64,000 nt of DNA from Aptenodytes patagonicus (GCF_965638725.1 NC_134952.1:16929028-16993027), one strand, 5' to 3'. Positions 15,501-27,539 are shown, counted from the stretch's first letter. Translations and numbers: made by a program. Notes: generated by a model not told the origin, from the sequence alone.

Positions 15501-18500
15501 AGGCACATCGATAATCCAAGGGCTGCTGCGGTGCCAGCAGTGACGTAAAGCACAAGGTCACAGAATGTACCCAATTTATTCCAAGTAATAGCATGACAAG
15601 GAGATAGTTACACTAACCTATGGCTGCTGTTCTCCTCTAAAGTTCTTCATACTTAACTGGTCAATTTAGGGGTTTTGCAGTACACAATACTTAAAATCAA
15701 GACTGAAACAAAAATCAGAAATATTGATTTTTCATCAGGTTGAAAGCAATGTGTAAACTAGTATTAGGATTATTAAGAATTGGATCTTAGAAGTTTTCTG
15801 CCATTAATTTAAGACCAGGTAATCCCATCCTTCCTTTGCAAGAAAAAATAGTAACTCTGCATTAAGAAATCACTTGATGGATAGCTTCTTTTAAACCTCA
15901 AATTACACAATTAAAGAATAGCTACGCTTGAAAAATCTTTGTAGCTCTGACAATCATATACCAGTTTTAGGCGAGTGCCCAGCTCCACTGGACTACAACA
16001 GAGCCATTAACATGGTCAAGATGAATGTACATAGATGTAAGCAAACAAACACCCTTCCTTACTGTAAGCTATTATTTCATTTTTGTGCTTCAAGAACAAG
16101 ATGACAATACCAGCAAGATTAACAGTAATTGCTATTTATACAGTGCTTCATGTTCATGACGCTCAACTGAAGGTAATTCTACATTCAACTCTTGCATCTC
16201 CTTTGTGGCTTTAGCGCTTTCATTAAAAAAAAGAAACTTTGTCAGATGAAGACAGAGATATTTTTATCCAAAATATTGTGAATAAATAAGAAAGCTCAAG
16301 ACTGCTAATTAAATCACCGAACAAAACACAGTATTACTTGGTTTCTGGAAGTGTTTTACACACGTGCCAATATGGAAAAATGTCTTCCTAGAAGAAGAAA
16401 ACTGATTTTCCAGAAATGTTACTTTACAGTGAGTAAATTGAAACAGTTATTTCATAGTATCTATGCCAAAAATACATTTAATGAGTGGAAAAGGTTTGCT
16501 TCTTCCTTAAAAATATCCAAGCATACTATTAACTGGCAAGGAGAAAGTAGCAAACAGGAATAAAGAAAAAGAAGTACACTGCTCCTATCAGACTAGCACA
16601 GCACTAAGTGAAGTCTATGCTGTGTGCTAACTTTCCCAGTTACAATTATCTCTTTACTCCCAGCTACAAGCTGGAAAACAACAAAATTATGAGGAAAGAG
16701 AACAGGAAAGGGAAAATTCATTTTTCCACTCTGCCCAAAGATTTCACGAATTTAAAATGGAATAATTTCTCAAGGTTAAAGAAGTTAAAAGTGGCTACAA
16801 ATTCACAAACTGCTTTATTTCAAATGAAGGGTTTCCCCATCAGCACATGTAACTTCTGAACAACTACTAACCCTAAAAATTCAGTCTAGAATCTAAATAA
16901 AATTGAAGGCAATTTTTCTTCCTTTTCATGTATCATCACAAGTAACATTTTTGATAAGTCATTCCTATAGATTCTGCTTTCCACATGTAACCACTGTGCT
17001 CATTAAGGCCTATACAAGCAGTTGATTGACACTGGAGGTGAAATAAAGATATAGTATTCCTGATGATCAATGCAGACTAGATTTCTACCACTAGTTAACT
17101 CGACAGATTTAAAACTCATTAAAAACTCATTAAAAAAACAACGTAAAATCTTTTTCATTATGGAGCTGGCAGACCACTTTGACTACAAAACCCTAACATT
17201 TTTAGAATAGAACAGAACCAGGGGAAAAAAAAGCAGCGTGGCATTACTAGTCAGCTACAACTTTTCACACTTATATTTTTAGGTATTATCACTTCGCATA
17301 TGCAATAGCACTAAAATTCAAAGGACAGGAACTTGGACTCTGCAGAGATTATCTCAATTTTATGAGCAAGAAAATGCAGGGACAAAGACCATAACAAGGC
17401 GTGCCTGTGTCAACACCAAGAGCATGCGGTTTCATGTTATACTTAATCTGCTGCAAATTAGGGGGTGGGAATGGAAGAGGAAACACCCAGAAGCAGCAGC
17501 CCTGCCCCTGCTTCCAGCTGTACATTCCCACCGCTTCCCTGGAATATGCTCTAGCAATTATGCAGCTGCAAGATGAACCCACTGATCCAGTAAGAAGTCG
17601 TGCCTTTTTAGTGGGTTCATTTTTCACCTGGTCAGTGCACTAGTCTGACAGACAGCCTGCAGTGACACCCAGTTACATGCCATGCCTTACTCAGGAATCC
17701 ACAATAAGAAGCACAGTTTATATCATCCCCAAGGCAGAACTATAGTGCTGAGATAGCCTAGCCGAAAGGATGACCACCCTCTCAGTGTCACCTGCTCCTT
17801 AGCTTATCCTTATGTAGAGGTGTATGAGGTGAACAGTAAGAGAATTAGCTAAACTACTTCACGCTCCAGCTGTTAGGATGTATGAAGCCTTAAATCAGAG
17901 GAGTAATACAGGTTTCCCACCCTGGGTGCTTTTCTTGGCTGTGGGTCAACCCAAAATAATAGTCATTAGTAAGGCAGGCAGGCAGGACAGGATCTGGCAG
18001 AACTCAACAAGAAATCCAAAACTTTCAAATGCCCGTCTGTCTTCTCTATATAATCCTGTCCTCTATGTAATCTCATCAGTTGTTTTGCAGCTTAACTAAA
18101 AAATCTTGAAATGGCCTTTCAAAAAGAAAAAAACACCAAACACTGTATTAACTCAAAAGATTAAGGTAGACAAAATTATTTTCTTTTTCAAAGAGCACAA
18201 ACAACAGGGCAGGTAAAATGTTGTACGCTCTATATTTTGAAAGGCTAAGGTCAAGCTGATAAATGCCAAGCATAAGAGCATGACAGAGGAGGAAACAAAA
18301 TGCTGTATTTTCATTTTTATTGGGGTCTTTCATATCACTCTTGCACTACACATGCATCAATTTTATCTAATGAACACCTGTAGATCAGTTTTTTGAATCA
18401 TGAAGTGGTTTTCACAAAGAGACATAAATAACAATACAGGACTGACTGCACCAAGATTTTCAGTGATGCAACTGCTACGAGTGTCAGACCCCCTTGAGGA

Positions 18501-21500
18501 CCATAGCAGAAAGCACAGCTCGGGAAGCACTGGTAAAATCAGCTGAGCCTCCTCCACCATGCAGCTTCCACAAGTAGAAGTCTACCAGGGATGAAGGGAC
18601 ACAGTCTGTTACTAGGTCTGCAGAGATGAACCCAACAAGACATTAAAGAAAAATCTAGTAAGGATATGAAATCCAAGAGCCTCAAATGAAAGCATGATGA
18701 ACACTTGCAATGATGCTGTTATTTAGGTATCTGTGTCACAGCATTTCTCATATTCACTCTAGATGCTGTAGAAGACTTCTTTCCTGTCTTATATCCTCAC
18801 ACAGATAGGCTGCTGCTAAGACCTGGCCTTTTGGCCTTCTGTCAGGAAATATCTGAAGTCCCAAGAGTAAAATAACAGCAGCCTCAAGGCTCCTCTCCAC
18901 TCTCCCACTGCAGTAACTCACAAACTACAAACACAGGAAAAATGCCTTTGCCCCTCTGCACTGTCTCACTGCAATTTCCTAACACAACTGAAGGTAGGCA
19001 CTGGAAAAATTCACCACTCCGGCTTAATCTATCTTGGGCACTAACTGCAAAAACAAATAAAAAGCCAAGTCTCTCAAGAATTACAACTTATAATCTATTT
19101 AATCAATTAAAGCATATTCTAGGACAGCTGCATAAAGCCTGTACGAACATTGATATACACTAATTACAGTCTCTAGCTTTTCTGAAGGCATCAGTTTCTT
19201 TTTTTTTAGTGCCACAGAATAAGAGAGAATAAATTGTTGTTGCTTAAAGCAGAGAAAGGCAAAGGTGGGTTACTGCTCTCCAGAGCAGGCTGGAAGAGAG
19301 GATAAAAGATCAGAGCAACATGCAAAGGGTAAACAGAAAACTTTTTTCCTACAATTCGAGGGCAAAAATAGGTGCTAAGCAACTACTCAGAAAAAAAACC
19401 TGCTACTGTGTCTGGCATAAGAAAATACCCTCAGGTTTTTCTTATGAAGGCAAAGAGAGACAAAAGGGTGAAGCATCTGATAGGTAAGAAAAAAATAGGT
19501 GTTTTGCTAGACAAAAAAAAAAAAAAAATCAAGAAATGGAGAGAAGGTTTGAGGTGGCAAAAAGAGCTAAAGTGTCCTGAAAAAAGGAGCGAAATTGCTA
19601 TGCAGGTCTGAAGAGCCTCACTTAAGCTCCAAACACATTTTATCACTGTTGTCCCCCATTTCAGACCTCCTTTGGCACTTTACTTAACATGCATTTGCTT
19701 TAAAATGTAGATATTTAAAACACATTGTCACTTCCAGATTCATCTTCAAAATATTCTTCTGCACGAGAAGTGAATTCAAAGCTGTTATTTCCCAATAGGT
19801 ATAGCAAGAAGTTACTGAACTATTCAGCATCCAGAAGCTAAGATGGAAAGATGACTGGTAGAGTCTCTGATGAAATAGTCAGAGGCATGGACAGCAAATT
19901 GCTCACCTATCTCTGGATGCTAATGTGGAGGTTTAATTTCCTTCCACCAAGAAGGAAGGAACTTCCTTCCATCTTCTGCCTGTAGTGATAGTGTAGCCCA
20001 CCGTTTGCAGACTTACTAACACAGTAAGTAAGCCACAACATTTGCACACTTACTAACACACCTTAAGTAGCTGTTTATTCATTCTAAACATACGTGAAGG
20101 CAAGTGCTCAATGCTACAGAATGTTAATTGGTAATAACCAAATACTATGAATTTCTAAATCAACACACACATATTTGAAGCAGCAGTGGAAAATGAATGG
20201 CAGTGTACTGAAATACAGAAAAGGGATTTCAAAAGTAGAACGAAAGCTTTGCCAACATTTGTTGATTAGAAAGAGAATTATCTTAATTTGTCTAATTTTT
20301 CAGATTTCAGTCCCCCTTGCTGCCACGAAAAGTGTAATCACAATATGGTCATCTAATTCCCTGCCCAATGCTTTACAACATCAATTCAGCTTAATTCAGG
20401 ACTATTTTCCACTCCTGAAATGGTTCATCTGCAATAGCCTTATTGTAAGAACATCACAAATTTAACACATGAAAACAATTCGTTCTCTTCAGCAGAGGCC
20501 AAAACTTGCAAGGAAGAGAAACAACTGAAGCGCAATAAAACGCTATTGAAATAGACACAAAGGTTAAAGAGAAATGCGAGTTATCAAAAGAAACCATTAT
20601 TAGTAAATAAAGAGAAGAACTTTTTAGCTATATGGAAGTTTTGAAAAGAATCCTACAAAAATAACCAAGAACTTATCACTGCAGGTAAGTAGAACAGAAT
20701 ACCATTTAGACTAGAGGACACAGAAAAAACAGCAAAGAAATCTATATATACTTAGATAAAAGAAGAAAAGGGATACTTTAAGTCAACTATTTAACAGGAA
20801 AGGCAGAGATGACAACAGCAAAATTAAATGTCTTCTTTGCTCAAGTCTTCATAGAGAAGTTAATTAGGGAAAATATGGCAATTAATTTTTAACAAGGAAT
20901 CAGAAGTACAGGCTAGAAAAGAAAAATACTAGGTTAAATATTTATACAAGTTCAATGCGTTCAAGTCAGCAGAACATGACAAAATTGATCCGAATTTCCT
21001 GGAAGAACTAGCCAAAGTAATTACTGAACCATGAGAAATAACTGCAGAGATGTTTTGTAGAAAGGTGAGATCACAGAAGACTGAAGTCAGGCAAACAGAA
21101 GGACCTTAGATGTTTTTGATCAAACACCCAAAGGTTTCACAATAAAGCTGAGCTATTAAAGCAGCTGTTTACTTCTGCAATGGTTAGTCCTGTTCCCTCC
21201 TCCCGTAGTGTCAACCTGGTTCTGGAGCTTGTTTGACCTCTTAGTGAGCCGGTTTTACTGCATCACCTTTCACTTCAGTGCACTAGATGAACTAGCTGCT
21301 CATCAAGGGGCCAGACAAGCACAGAGGCTATAATCAACAATTAACCCTTCCAGCAGCAGCTAGTTGTTAGATCCACTCAGTCACCATATGAAGTCTCACA
21401 CTAGTTTTGAGAGGCAGACAGAAAGTCACGAGAACAAGTCATCAATCACCGATAACTGCATTACAGTGTTTAGAGCATGACTATTTTCCTAAAGCAGCCT

Positions 21501-24500
21501 AAATTTGCTGGATCATTCTGTAACACAAAGATTTGAAAACATACTCTTCAGCTGCAGTAACTCCACAAGACAGCAGAAAGTTTGAAATCCCATACAGCAA
21601 TACAGGTGTTCTTGTCTCTGGGGAAGGCCCAGCCAAAATTTAGTCACAGTGTTTATCTAGACCAGAGTCTGCTACTTGAGTAGCCCTGATCTTGAAGCTA
21701 ATGAAGTAACAATCGGCCAGCACAGATTTGTTTAGAAAAAAGAATCTGATTTCCTTTCCGTAAGATAACCAAACCACTTAGGAGGAAGACAATACATGTT
21801 ACAGATCATGATTTCTCTAAGGTTTTTGATACTGTTTTGCCTTACAGCAAACTAATACAGTCTACAGGAAATCACAGAGTAGCTCAAGCACTTGCAAATA
21901 GTGCTCTCAAGCCATAGCTACCAATGTTTCCAGCCAAACCACAATGGGATTTTCAGTACATGATCACTTGAAATCTGTGCTGCCTCGTGACAGATACAAT
22001 ACTTTCAGCCACAGCTGGGAAAGCAGGAAAGCTGGTAATACACGAATGGCACATTCTCAAGTGCGGGAAACACAAGATCATAATGCGACAACAGAAACGG
22101 TCTCTACTGGACACCGACATGCTGACTTGAATACTTGGAAGTGCATCTTTCTACATACAGGATAGAAGTCTAACGACAAATATGAAAGCAAATTTGTGTA
22201 TCAGTCCTCAGAGAAGCATGGGATTATAGACAAGCACAAAGCGAGCATGCTGCTGTTAAAAAAAAAAAAGAGCTTGCAGAATAACACATCCAAAACACAT
22301 CTGCTCTACTCAACACCAGCAGTGTCCCATTTTGCACAACAGATTTCAGGAAAACAGTCATAATTAGGCTGAGGTTTCACATTAGCTTAAGCCAACCTAG
22401 TTGCTGGCTGTCACAGTCCCACCCTCTGCCTCGCATTGGCTTCAGTACTCATCTGACTAGTGCTTGCTGGCAGCACGACATCAGCAGAAAAACTACCCTG
22501 CTTCAGAAAAAAAACGTTTTCTGCCAGCTTAGAGCCTTTGTGAGTCACTTCAAGTGCTGATGGGAGCAAGAAAGGGACGCAGTTGTAACAGCGGCAGTCA
22601 GATAGCTTAAACTGTTACAGAATGGCAGCTTAGTCCTGACAAAAGCAACAAGTACACTGAGGTACAGAAAACGTGACCCATATGGTGAAGTAGAATGCAT
22701 CAGTTTGCTTAGGCCAGAAAACAGATAACTAAGATGGAGGACACGGCTACAATTTGCAAATCGGCACAGGATCTTTCTGAAAACGAAGAACGGTTCACTA
22801 CAGATAGGAAAACAGAATCCGCTCTATTTGTAGCAAAGATGACGTCAGGCATTAGGAAAAGCATTTTAACTATAAAGACTGTCTGCTGTAGCACTCCACT
22901 ACCTACAGGGGGGTACATCCTCTGAGGACTTAAAGAATCTACTTATCATCAGAGTAGGCAATAGATTTGACAACTTTGTCGGTTTCCTTACTAAACAGAA
23001 TTTTAGTTATTCTTATTATCCAAGTCCAAGGCACTGTGTACAATGCAGGTAAAAATGCCATTTAAGAATGCAGCAAATGTATGGTGAGAACTCTGCTACT
23101 AACAGTTAAAAAAGAAGTAGGGTAACTTTCCTAATGCATCAAACATCTTAAATGTCTGATTCACTGTTCTGTCTCACATCAAGTCCTGGAAGAACAAAAT
23201 AAACTGTGTCTCTCTGCCCTAAAGGATTATTTAAGTACCTACATAATTTACCCCATCAGTAACATTAGAGCTGTTCCCCTGAAAAGCAAAGTACAGATGC
23301 ACCCATTTCACCCTTGCTAACATTTGGTGGAATTTACTAAATTCAGCCGCTAACAGATAGTGACTATATTACAGCGTACAGAGAACATGAGGAACAGCAG
23401 GTAACATGCAATTCACAAAATTAAAGACCCCTCAAGGACAAACTAAATTTATAAAAAGCAAGGCTTTACAGATTATAATTGCCATGTAAGCAGAACTACT
23501 ACGGTCTTATCTAATTACAGCATCTCAATCACACAAGAAGGAAAGTCAAACACAGATCAGAGTTTTTTCTGATGCAAAGCTAGCATTACTCCAATACAAA
23601 GGTCATAGGCCAGGTACAGTCTCCAAGTTCTGAAACAGGGTTAAAGGATGCAAGATTGAATACTTTAAAAAAAGCACCATTCATTCATGCTTGCACTCCT
23701 TCAAAAGAAAAAGGAAGCAAGCAAACTCCTGTATAAAAATTTTTAGAAAATGAGAGATTACATTCATTGCGAACTGGGTAGTTTTAATCAAATTTGCCAA
23801 TATTTAGGAAAACCAACCATTCCTGCCCAGGCAGCTTGACTTTCATCAAGTCATGGTAAGTTTGGTCAAAACTTTGTGGGAGGGTCAATAAAAGTGTCAG
23901 AAATGCCTCTCTAGGAACAAAACCCAAATGACTACAATATCTGGAGGTTCAGACAAAACCTGTTCAGTTGCTGTCAACAATATGTTAATACTGCTGCTGA
24001 GGGGAGCGGGGGAGAAGAGTCCCAGGTGTTTGCTTCCCTTCATGTAAAATCCACTCCGTTAAGATATCACAAGTTTTCATGCCACCACAGATTACAGTTA
24101 ACTGCAAACACACTCACAGATAAAAGATAAAGTCTCACCTTCTCCTCACCCCAGACCCTCTGCTCAGCCTGTTCAGTTAGCTAATCCAGCAAAAAACAAC
24201 TCACATTTTCTTTACACGAGTAGCAAATTGAACAGGCACACACGAAGGGATCTGGTGAGCCCCAGAGCAGTACAGGGTGGCATGTGGAAAACAGGGGAAG
24301 GAAGCGAGAACTCCCCCATCCTGTTGGCAGCAGTAAGCTATTATACTGTCTCTCATGTAACTTCACCCTCCTTTTAAATGTCTGTTAGCCAATCTGGTTC
24401 TCCAAACAGCCATTTATGCCCAGAGATGGGAGGCACTACTTCTTTCAGTATGAGTGCTGGCTTGAAGTATTTGCCTGAAACCCTTCCATTACACTCAAAG

Positions 24501-25433
24501 CTGCTGCAGCAAAGTTTGCCTTTCAGGTGACACATCAGCCTTGATTACTAACTACTCTGATGCAAGAATAAAAATTACTTTCGTCCACGAGTAAAACTAT
24601 ATATATATTTAAAATATAAAAAAAACCTACCTAGGGTATCTTTAAGTTACTCACCAATTAAATGCTGCGCGTGCAAACGCAAACACAGCCGCTTGCAGAC
24701 TGTTGGCGAGCACTATGCACAGCACCGGTGTCTTGCCTCTGGCACCGGTTACTTAACAAAAAGCGACGCGGCTTGCTGCCTGCCTCCCCGCCGCCCTCCT
24801 CAGCACTACGGCCCCTCCGGGGCCCAGGGGCACCCACTCGCAGCCCCGCGCCGTAACGGGAGTGGCTGCTACGCCGCCGCGGCCGGCCCCGGCACCCACT
24901 CCCCAACCCCGAGGCAGCAAGTCCGGGGGGGGGGGGGGGGGGGTGAGCGCCGGCGCCCCCCTTCCCCGCGGCCCGGAGAGAGGGAAGGCGGCGGGAAGGC
25001 GTGGTCCCCGTGAGGAAGCGCCGCTCCTCCAAGCTGAAGAGAGCGGGACACCCCGCCGGGGGGCGGCGCGCAGCCCGGCACAGCCGGTGGGGCACGAGAA
25101 GCGAGGGGAGCCCCGACCCGGCCCTGAAGGGGCCGAGCGGGGCGTGGGGCGCGGCGGGGAAGGCGGCGGCACCACCAGCCCAGCTGCCCGCGGCGGAAGG
25201 GCCGGAGCGCCCGGGAACCCCGCAGCAGCGCTGAGGAGAAGTTGCCGGCGGGGCCGGGACCAGGGCGGCGGGGCGCTGACAGCTGCGCGCTCCCGAAATC
25301 GTCCCTCCAGCCTCAGGGGCGCGGGGCAGAGGCTGCCCCCATCCGCTACCTTGTCGCAGTAGAGCCCCACGAGCTGCTTCATCCGCCAGTGCGGAGCCGA
25401 GAAGACGTCCACCTCCTCGGGGAAAGGAGCCAT
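1..25433 (-). CDS. FBXL5: FBXL5 gene model, nine coding exons, 3' part outside the window
   Basis: FBXL5 is the substrate receptor of an SCF (SKP1-CUL1-F-box) ubiquitin ligase that degrades IRP2 when iron and oxygen are plentiful. Coding exons on the minus strand are 25433-25350, 11861-11646, 9808-9713, 8901-8718, 6390-6208, 3755-3630, 2678-2530, 2330-2248 and 515-1. They join in frame to 545 codons plus one base. Residues 1 to about 160 form the hemerythrin-like domain. The known iron ligands are all present: H15, H57, E58, E61, H80, H126 and E130. The F-box spans about 203-249 ([19 protein letters not shown]) and leucine-rich repeats start near 340. The rest of the LRRs and the C-terminal iron-sulphur cysteines known from the family lie beyond position 1. 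The linker between hemerythrin domain and F-box is one codon shorter than I remember in human. Identity is very secure. Confidence 0.96.
516..2247 (-). other. FBXL5 intron 8
   Basis: AT-rich intron of 1.7 kb. The open frames near 1420-1850 show no family features and have poor coding character. No repeat recognised. Confidence 0.8.
2248..2330 (-). CDS. FBXL5: FBXL5 coding exon 8
   Basis: Encodes one leucine-rich repeat, residues 347-373 plus two bases: [20 protein letters not shown] then ISDSAFE. Acceptor TTTTCCAG|GTT, donor AAAG|GTTAGA. Confidence 0.95.
2530..2678 (-). CDS. FBXL5: FBXL5 coding exon 7
   Basis: Encodes residues 297-346, including [19 protein letters not shown] and [16 protein letters not shown], which begins the leucine-rich repeat domain. 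Acceptor TTTTGCAG|AAG, donor ATG|GTATGT, phase 0 exit. Confidence 0.95.
2679..3629 (-). other. FBXL5 intron 6
   Basis: Intron of 0.95 kb with no recognisable element. Confidence 0.8.
3630..3755 (-). CDS. FBXL5: FBXL5 coding exon 6
   Basis: Encodes the acidic linker after the F-box, residues 255-296 plus one base: [19 protein letters not shown], then [14 protein letters not shown]. Acceptor GAATAG|GTG, donor TCTG|GTAGGT. It closely resembles the equivalent human segment. Confidence 0.95.
3756..6207 (-). other. FBXL5 intron 5
   Basis: AT-rich intron of 2.45 kb. I see no gene and no recognisable repeat family. Confidence 0.8.
6208..6390 (-). CDS. FBXL5: FBXL5 coding exon 5 (F-box)
   Basis: Encodes residues 194-254 plus one base. 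It contains the F-box, which docks SKP1, at about 203-249: [20 protein letters not shown], then [20 protein letters not shown]. Acceptor TATTTCAG|AAA, donor AGAG|GTAAGT. Confidence 0.96.
6391..8717 (-). other. FBXL5 intron 4
   Basis: AT-rich intron of 2.3 kb between a GTGAAG donor and a TATTTCAG acceptor. Nothing recognisable beyond short homopolymer runs. Confidence 0.8.
8718..8901 (-). CDS. FBXL5: FBXL5 coding exon 4
   Basis: Encodes residues 133-193 plus the first base of codon 194, beginning [20 protein letters not shown]. This is the last helix of the hemerythrin domain and the linker. The segment reads [11 protein letters not shown], where I recall TAELLRGLSLWN in human, so one leucine codon is absent. 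Acceptor TGCTTTAG|GTT, donor CAAG|GTGAAG. Reading through the donor would stop after six codons. Confidence 0.95.
9030..9130 (+). repeat. Possible MIR-like SINE remnant
   Basis: The segment has GGCAAGCTGTTTAACTGTTT followed by CCCCAACAGAAAA, which resembles the conserved part of MIR (GGCAAGTCACTTAAC ... CCCCATCTGTAAAA). It is heavily diverged and could be coincidence. It sits in FBXL5 intron 3. Confidence 0.3.
9713..9808 (-). CDS. FBXL5: FBXL5 coding exon 3
   Basis: Encodes residues 101-132 (32 whole codons), beginning [16 protein letters not shown] and ending HMKEEEE. It holds iron ligands H126 and E130, the last of the hemerythrin set. Acceptor TTCTCAG|AAT, donor GAG|GTAGGT, phase 0. Confidence 0.96.
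9809..11645 (-). other. FBXL5 intron 2
   Basis: AT-rich intron of 1.8 kb between consensus GT and AG borders. I see only short T and A runs and no recognisable gene or repeat family. Confidence 0.8.
11646..11861 (-). CDS. FBXL5: FBXL5 coding exon 2
   Basis: Encodes residues 29-100 in 72 whole codons, starting [20 protein letters not shown] and ending GLKNVK. It carries hemerythrin ligands H57, E58, E61 and H80. Acceptor TTCTTCTAG|CTT, donor AAG|GTAAGT-like, both phase 0. Confidence 0.96.
20007..20062 (+). repeat. Two-copy imperfect tandem repeat
   Basis: TTTGCAGACTTACTAACACA is followed about 34 bp later by TTTGCACACTTACTAACACA. A small local duplication in FBXL5 intron 1. Confidence 0.6.
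20590..21115 (+). mobile_element. Old CR1/L3-like LINE fragment
   Basis: Plus-strand sequence resembles the start of the reverse-transcriptase part of ancient CR1/L3 LINEs: an AATGTCTTCTTTGCTCAAGTCTTC stretch (family: NAFFASVF), then a TTCAAGTCAGCAGAACATGA stretch and a run of GATCCGAATTTCCTGGAAGA and ACTAGC (family: GPDxIxPxxLxELA). Frameshifts and stops throughout show it is long dead. Both edges are approximate. Confidence 0.6.
24925..24943 (+). repeat. Run of 19 guanines in FBXL5 intron 1
   Basis: Uninterrupted G run on the plus strand, 0.4 kb inside intron 1 within the CpG island. It could form a quadruplex, and its length is likely to be uncertain in sequencing. Confidence 0.9.
25350..25433 (-). 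CDS. FBXL5: FBXL5 coding exon 1 (start codon)
   Basis: Encodes residues 1-28, beginning [20 protein letters not shown] and ending at CDK. It includes iron ligand H15. The ATG context is strong (GAACATGG: A at -3, G at +4). The reading frame stays open upstream, but this methionine matches the conserved family N-terminus. The donor is AAG|GTAGCG, phase 0. Confidence 0.96.
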
Positions 25434-25491
25434 GTTCTCCCCATAGAGCCCCGGCGCTGGCGGCGCTAACGGCGGCGGTAACATCCGCCCC

Positions 25492-25501
25492 GCGCATGCG
25501 C
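25492..25501. promoter_or_regulatory. NRF1-type palindrome upstream of FBXL5
   Basis: The sequence GCGCATGCGC, a perfect match to the NRF1 palindrome, lies about 60 bp upstream of the FBXL5 ATG. Such sites are common in CpG-island promoters. Function is inferred from the motif only. Confidence 0.5.
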
Positions 25502-25542
25502 GGCGCAGCGCGCCGCGGAGAGCGCACCGCCGGCCCGGGCAC

Positions 25543-25550
25543 CACGTGAC
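25543..25550. promoter_or_regulatory. E-box (USF/TFE type) upstream of FBXL5
   Basis: CACGTGAC, which reads GTCACGTG on the FBXL5 strand, is a full USF/MiT-type E-box about 110 bp upstream of the start codon. Motif evidence only. Confidence 0.4.
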
Positions 25551-25870
25551 CACGGCCGCCCCGCGAGCGCCGCCGCCCGGCCCGCCGCCGCGCGCATGAG
25601 CAGTTCGCCCCGCCCCTTCCCGTGGGGAGCGGGAGGCGCAGGGGCGGATGGCGGTCGCGCAGGGAGCGGCCCTGCGGCGGCCTGCCGGCGGTGGCGGCCT
25701 CTCAGCGGCGACGGGGGGCGGGCTGGTGCCCGCCTGGCCCTAGCGCAGCGCGGCTGCTCCGCCGCTGTGCGTGGCGGGCAGCGCTCAGGCGCTAGGCCTG
25801 CAAAATGCGGGTGGGGGAGGCTGACCAGAGCTGCGGGAGGGGCTCCTGGTGCAGGCGGGCTCCCGGGCTG

Positions 25871-27530
25871 CGCCCAGGGCACGGCCGCTCTCCCGTGGTA
25901 GCGGGTCTACATGCCCCCCAGGTAACTGGCACGCCGGGGTCACAGCAGTTTTTGTGCCTTTAATTAAATGGGAAGGAATTAGAAATTGCATTGTGCGTTT
26001 ACATGAAGTAAAGAGAACTCGCTTCACCCAAATAAACTGAGGAGGTGACAACGTGGGGAATAAAGACGGTGTCTGCAGATGAACTGCTGTTTGTGAGGGA
26101 AAACGTATGATGTGTCCCAAACTGGCTGGCAGTGGGGAATCTGCGCCCAACTTCTTGCAGCATTTGTGCCAGATAGGCAGAGTTAAATGCTGCATTTGTT
26201 TAACATCCAAGGCAGAAGAAGGAGGAACATGAGCCTTTGATATTCATCTGCCCATGCAACTTTTCAAAAAAAGTAGGAACACTCAGCAGAATTGAGATAC
26301 ACATCAGTTTGACAAAAGGTGTAACTCGGCCAACATGGCAATGTGTAGTACATGTCCCAAAACTGCATCGTCAAACATACAATAAACGCAGCAGACCTTT
26401 CTGACTGAAAAGTATTACTGTGCAAAATCTGTTGCAGATACTAAATAGATTAAAAGCTAGCTAATATATAGATGTAAGCAATTAATTGTAAACAGATTGA
26501 AATATTTCGGGCAAAGGCACACACATTTTTAGTCCAGTATTCCTCAATGTACTAATGCTTGGGAATAAAATGCGAAATTATTGCTGGTAAAAGTAGTAGA
26601 CGGTGAATTGAGGAGGAGAGATCACGTGATGAGGGTTATCTAGATTACACTGTGCACAATAATCTTCTTACCTCTTTATCTAAGGAAATGAGGCTTAAGC
26701 AATTGCAGTATTGGGTGTTTCCTTTTCCATTCATCCTTTCCACCTCCAAGGACTTTTGAACATGCTGGCCTACTTAATCGTATTTGCAGATATGTATGAA
26801 TCTTGGAAGGTTAAATTCGTACAACTTTGGGGAAAAAAAGCAGTTACACATGAGAGAAGAAGAGGAAGGCAAAGCACAGGTGTTATGCAGCTGGCCAGCC
26901 AGCACGTGGTTGCATTTACTGCTTGGCTAGTAAGCACAGCTCTGGCTTTGGGCTTGTGCATTTCTTGCACAAGAGTGTATCATAGCATACAAGGGAGAGG
27001 CTGAGACCTTGGGTTACTGCTGTACGTAGAATTACGCACCAAAGACACAAACCCTCAAGAAACTATGTTTGGTGAAGTTCATTGCTTACAGAGGAGCTTG
27101 TTAATAGGAGCAGTTCCAAGGTCATATTTCCAAGCCTAAAGCATGAGGTCGTACAGAATTGGGGTTATTCTGCCAGCAATTCGTGCCTGAGTAACAACAG
27201 AGGATTAATGTTCCCACCTGTTGCACCTTCCTTCTGCTGGAAGTTACCACTCCCATCTGGTAGAAGTAACAAGAGAGAACATGTCCGTTCCTCATCTTCC
27301 AGGGCTTCAGAATATAAACATATGCTGAATTTCATGGTCGTTTGAGTTAATATTCAGTTTGTGAACTAGAATATCTCCAGAGCAGATCTGCTGCCAATTT
27401 TGCTGACTCTGCTTTATGGGCAATAACCGCTTCTAGGAGAGAAGGGCAGAGAGCGAGGGACAGTGACCTGCATCCAGCATGAATTGCCAGACCTTGGAGG
27501 CAAGATGGACAGCCAGTTCGTGGCAGTGAA
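25871..27530. other. Intergenic, nothing recognised
   Basis: Composition falls to AT-rich outside the CpG island. Open frames near 26711-27345 show no domain or family features. No gene or repeat recognised. Confidence 0.7.
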
Positions 27531-27539
27531 GTAAAAGAC

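Larger units (their letters stand above)
11862..25349 (-). other. FBXL5 intron 1 (13.5 kb)
   Basis: Runs from donor GTAGCG to acceptor TTCTTCTAG. Its 5' part is the CpG island with a long G run. The remainder is AT-rich and contains a CR1/L3-like remnant near 20.6-21.1 kb. I recognise no other gene; the open frames inside it are short or lie in GC-rich sequence and show no family features. Confidence 0.85.
24690..25870. promoter_or_regulatory. CpG island over the FBXL5 promoter, exon 1 and start of intron 1
   Basis: Dense CpG and GC-rich sequence surrounds the FBXL5 start codon, in sharp contrast with the AT-rich flanks. This fits a broadly expressed TATA-less promoter. Long open frames on both strands here arise from GC-rich composition and are not genes. 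Confidence 0.85.

Noticed and set aside
24658..25545. 295- and 266-codon minus-strand open frames, and plus-strand frames in the same block
   Set aside because: They come from stop-poor GC-rich CpG-island sequence. Only the 28 codons of FBXL5 exon 1 within one of them are real.
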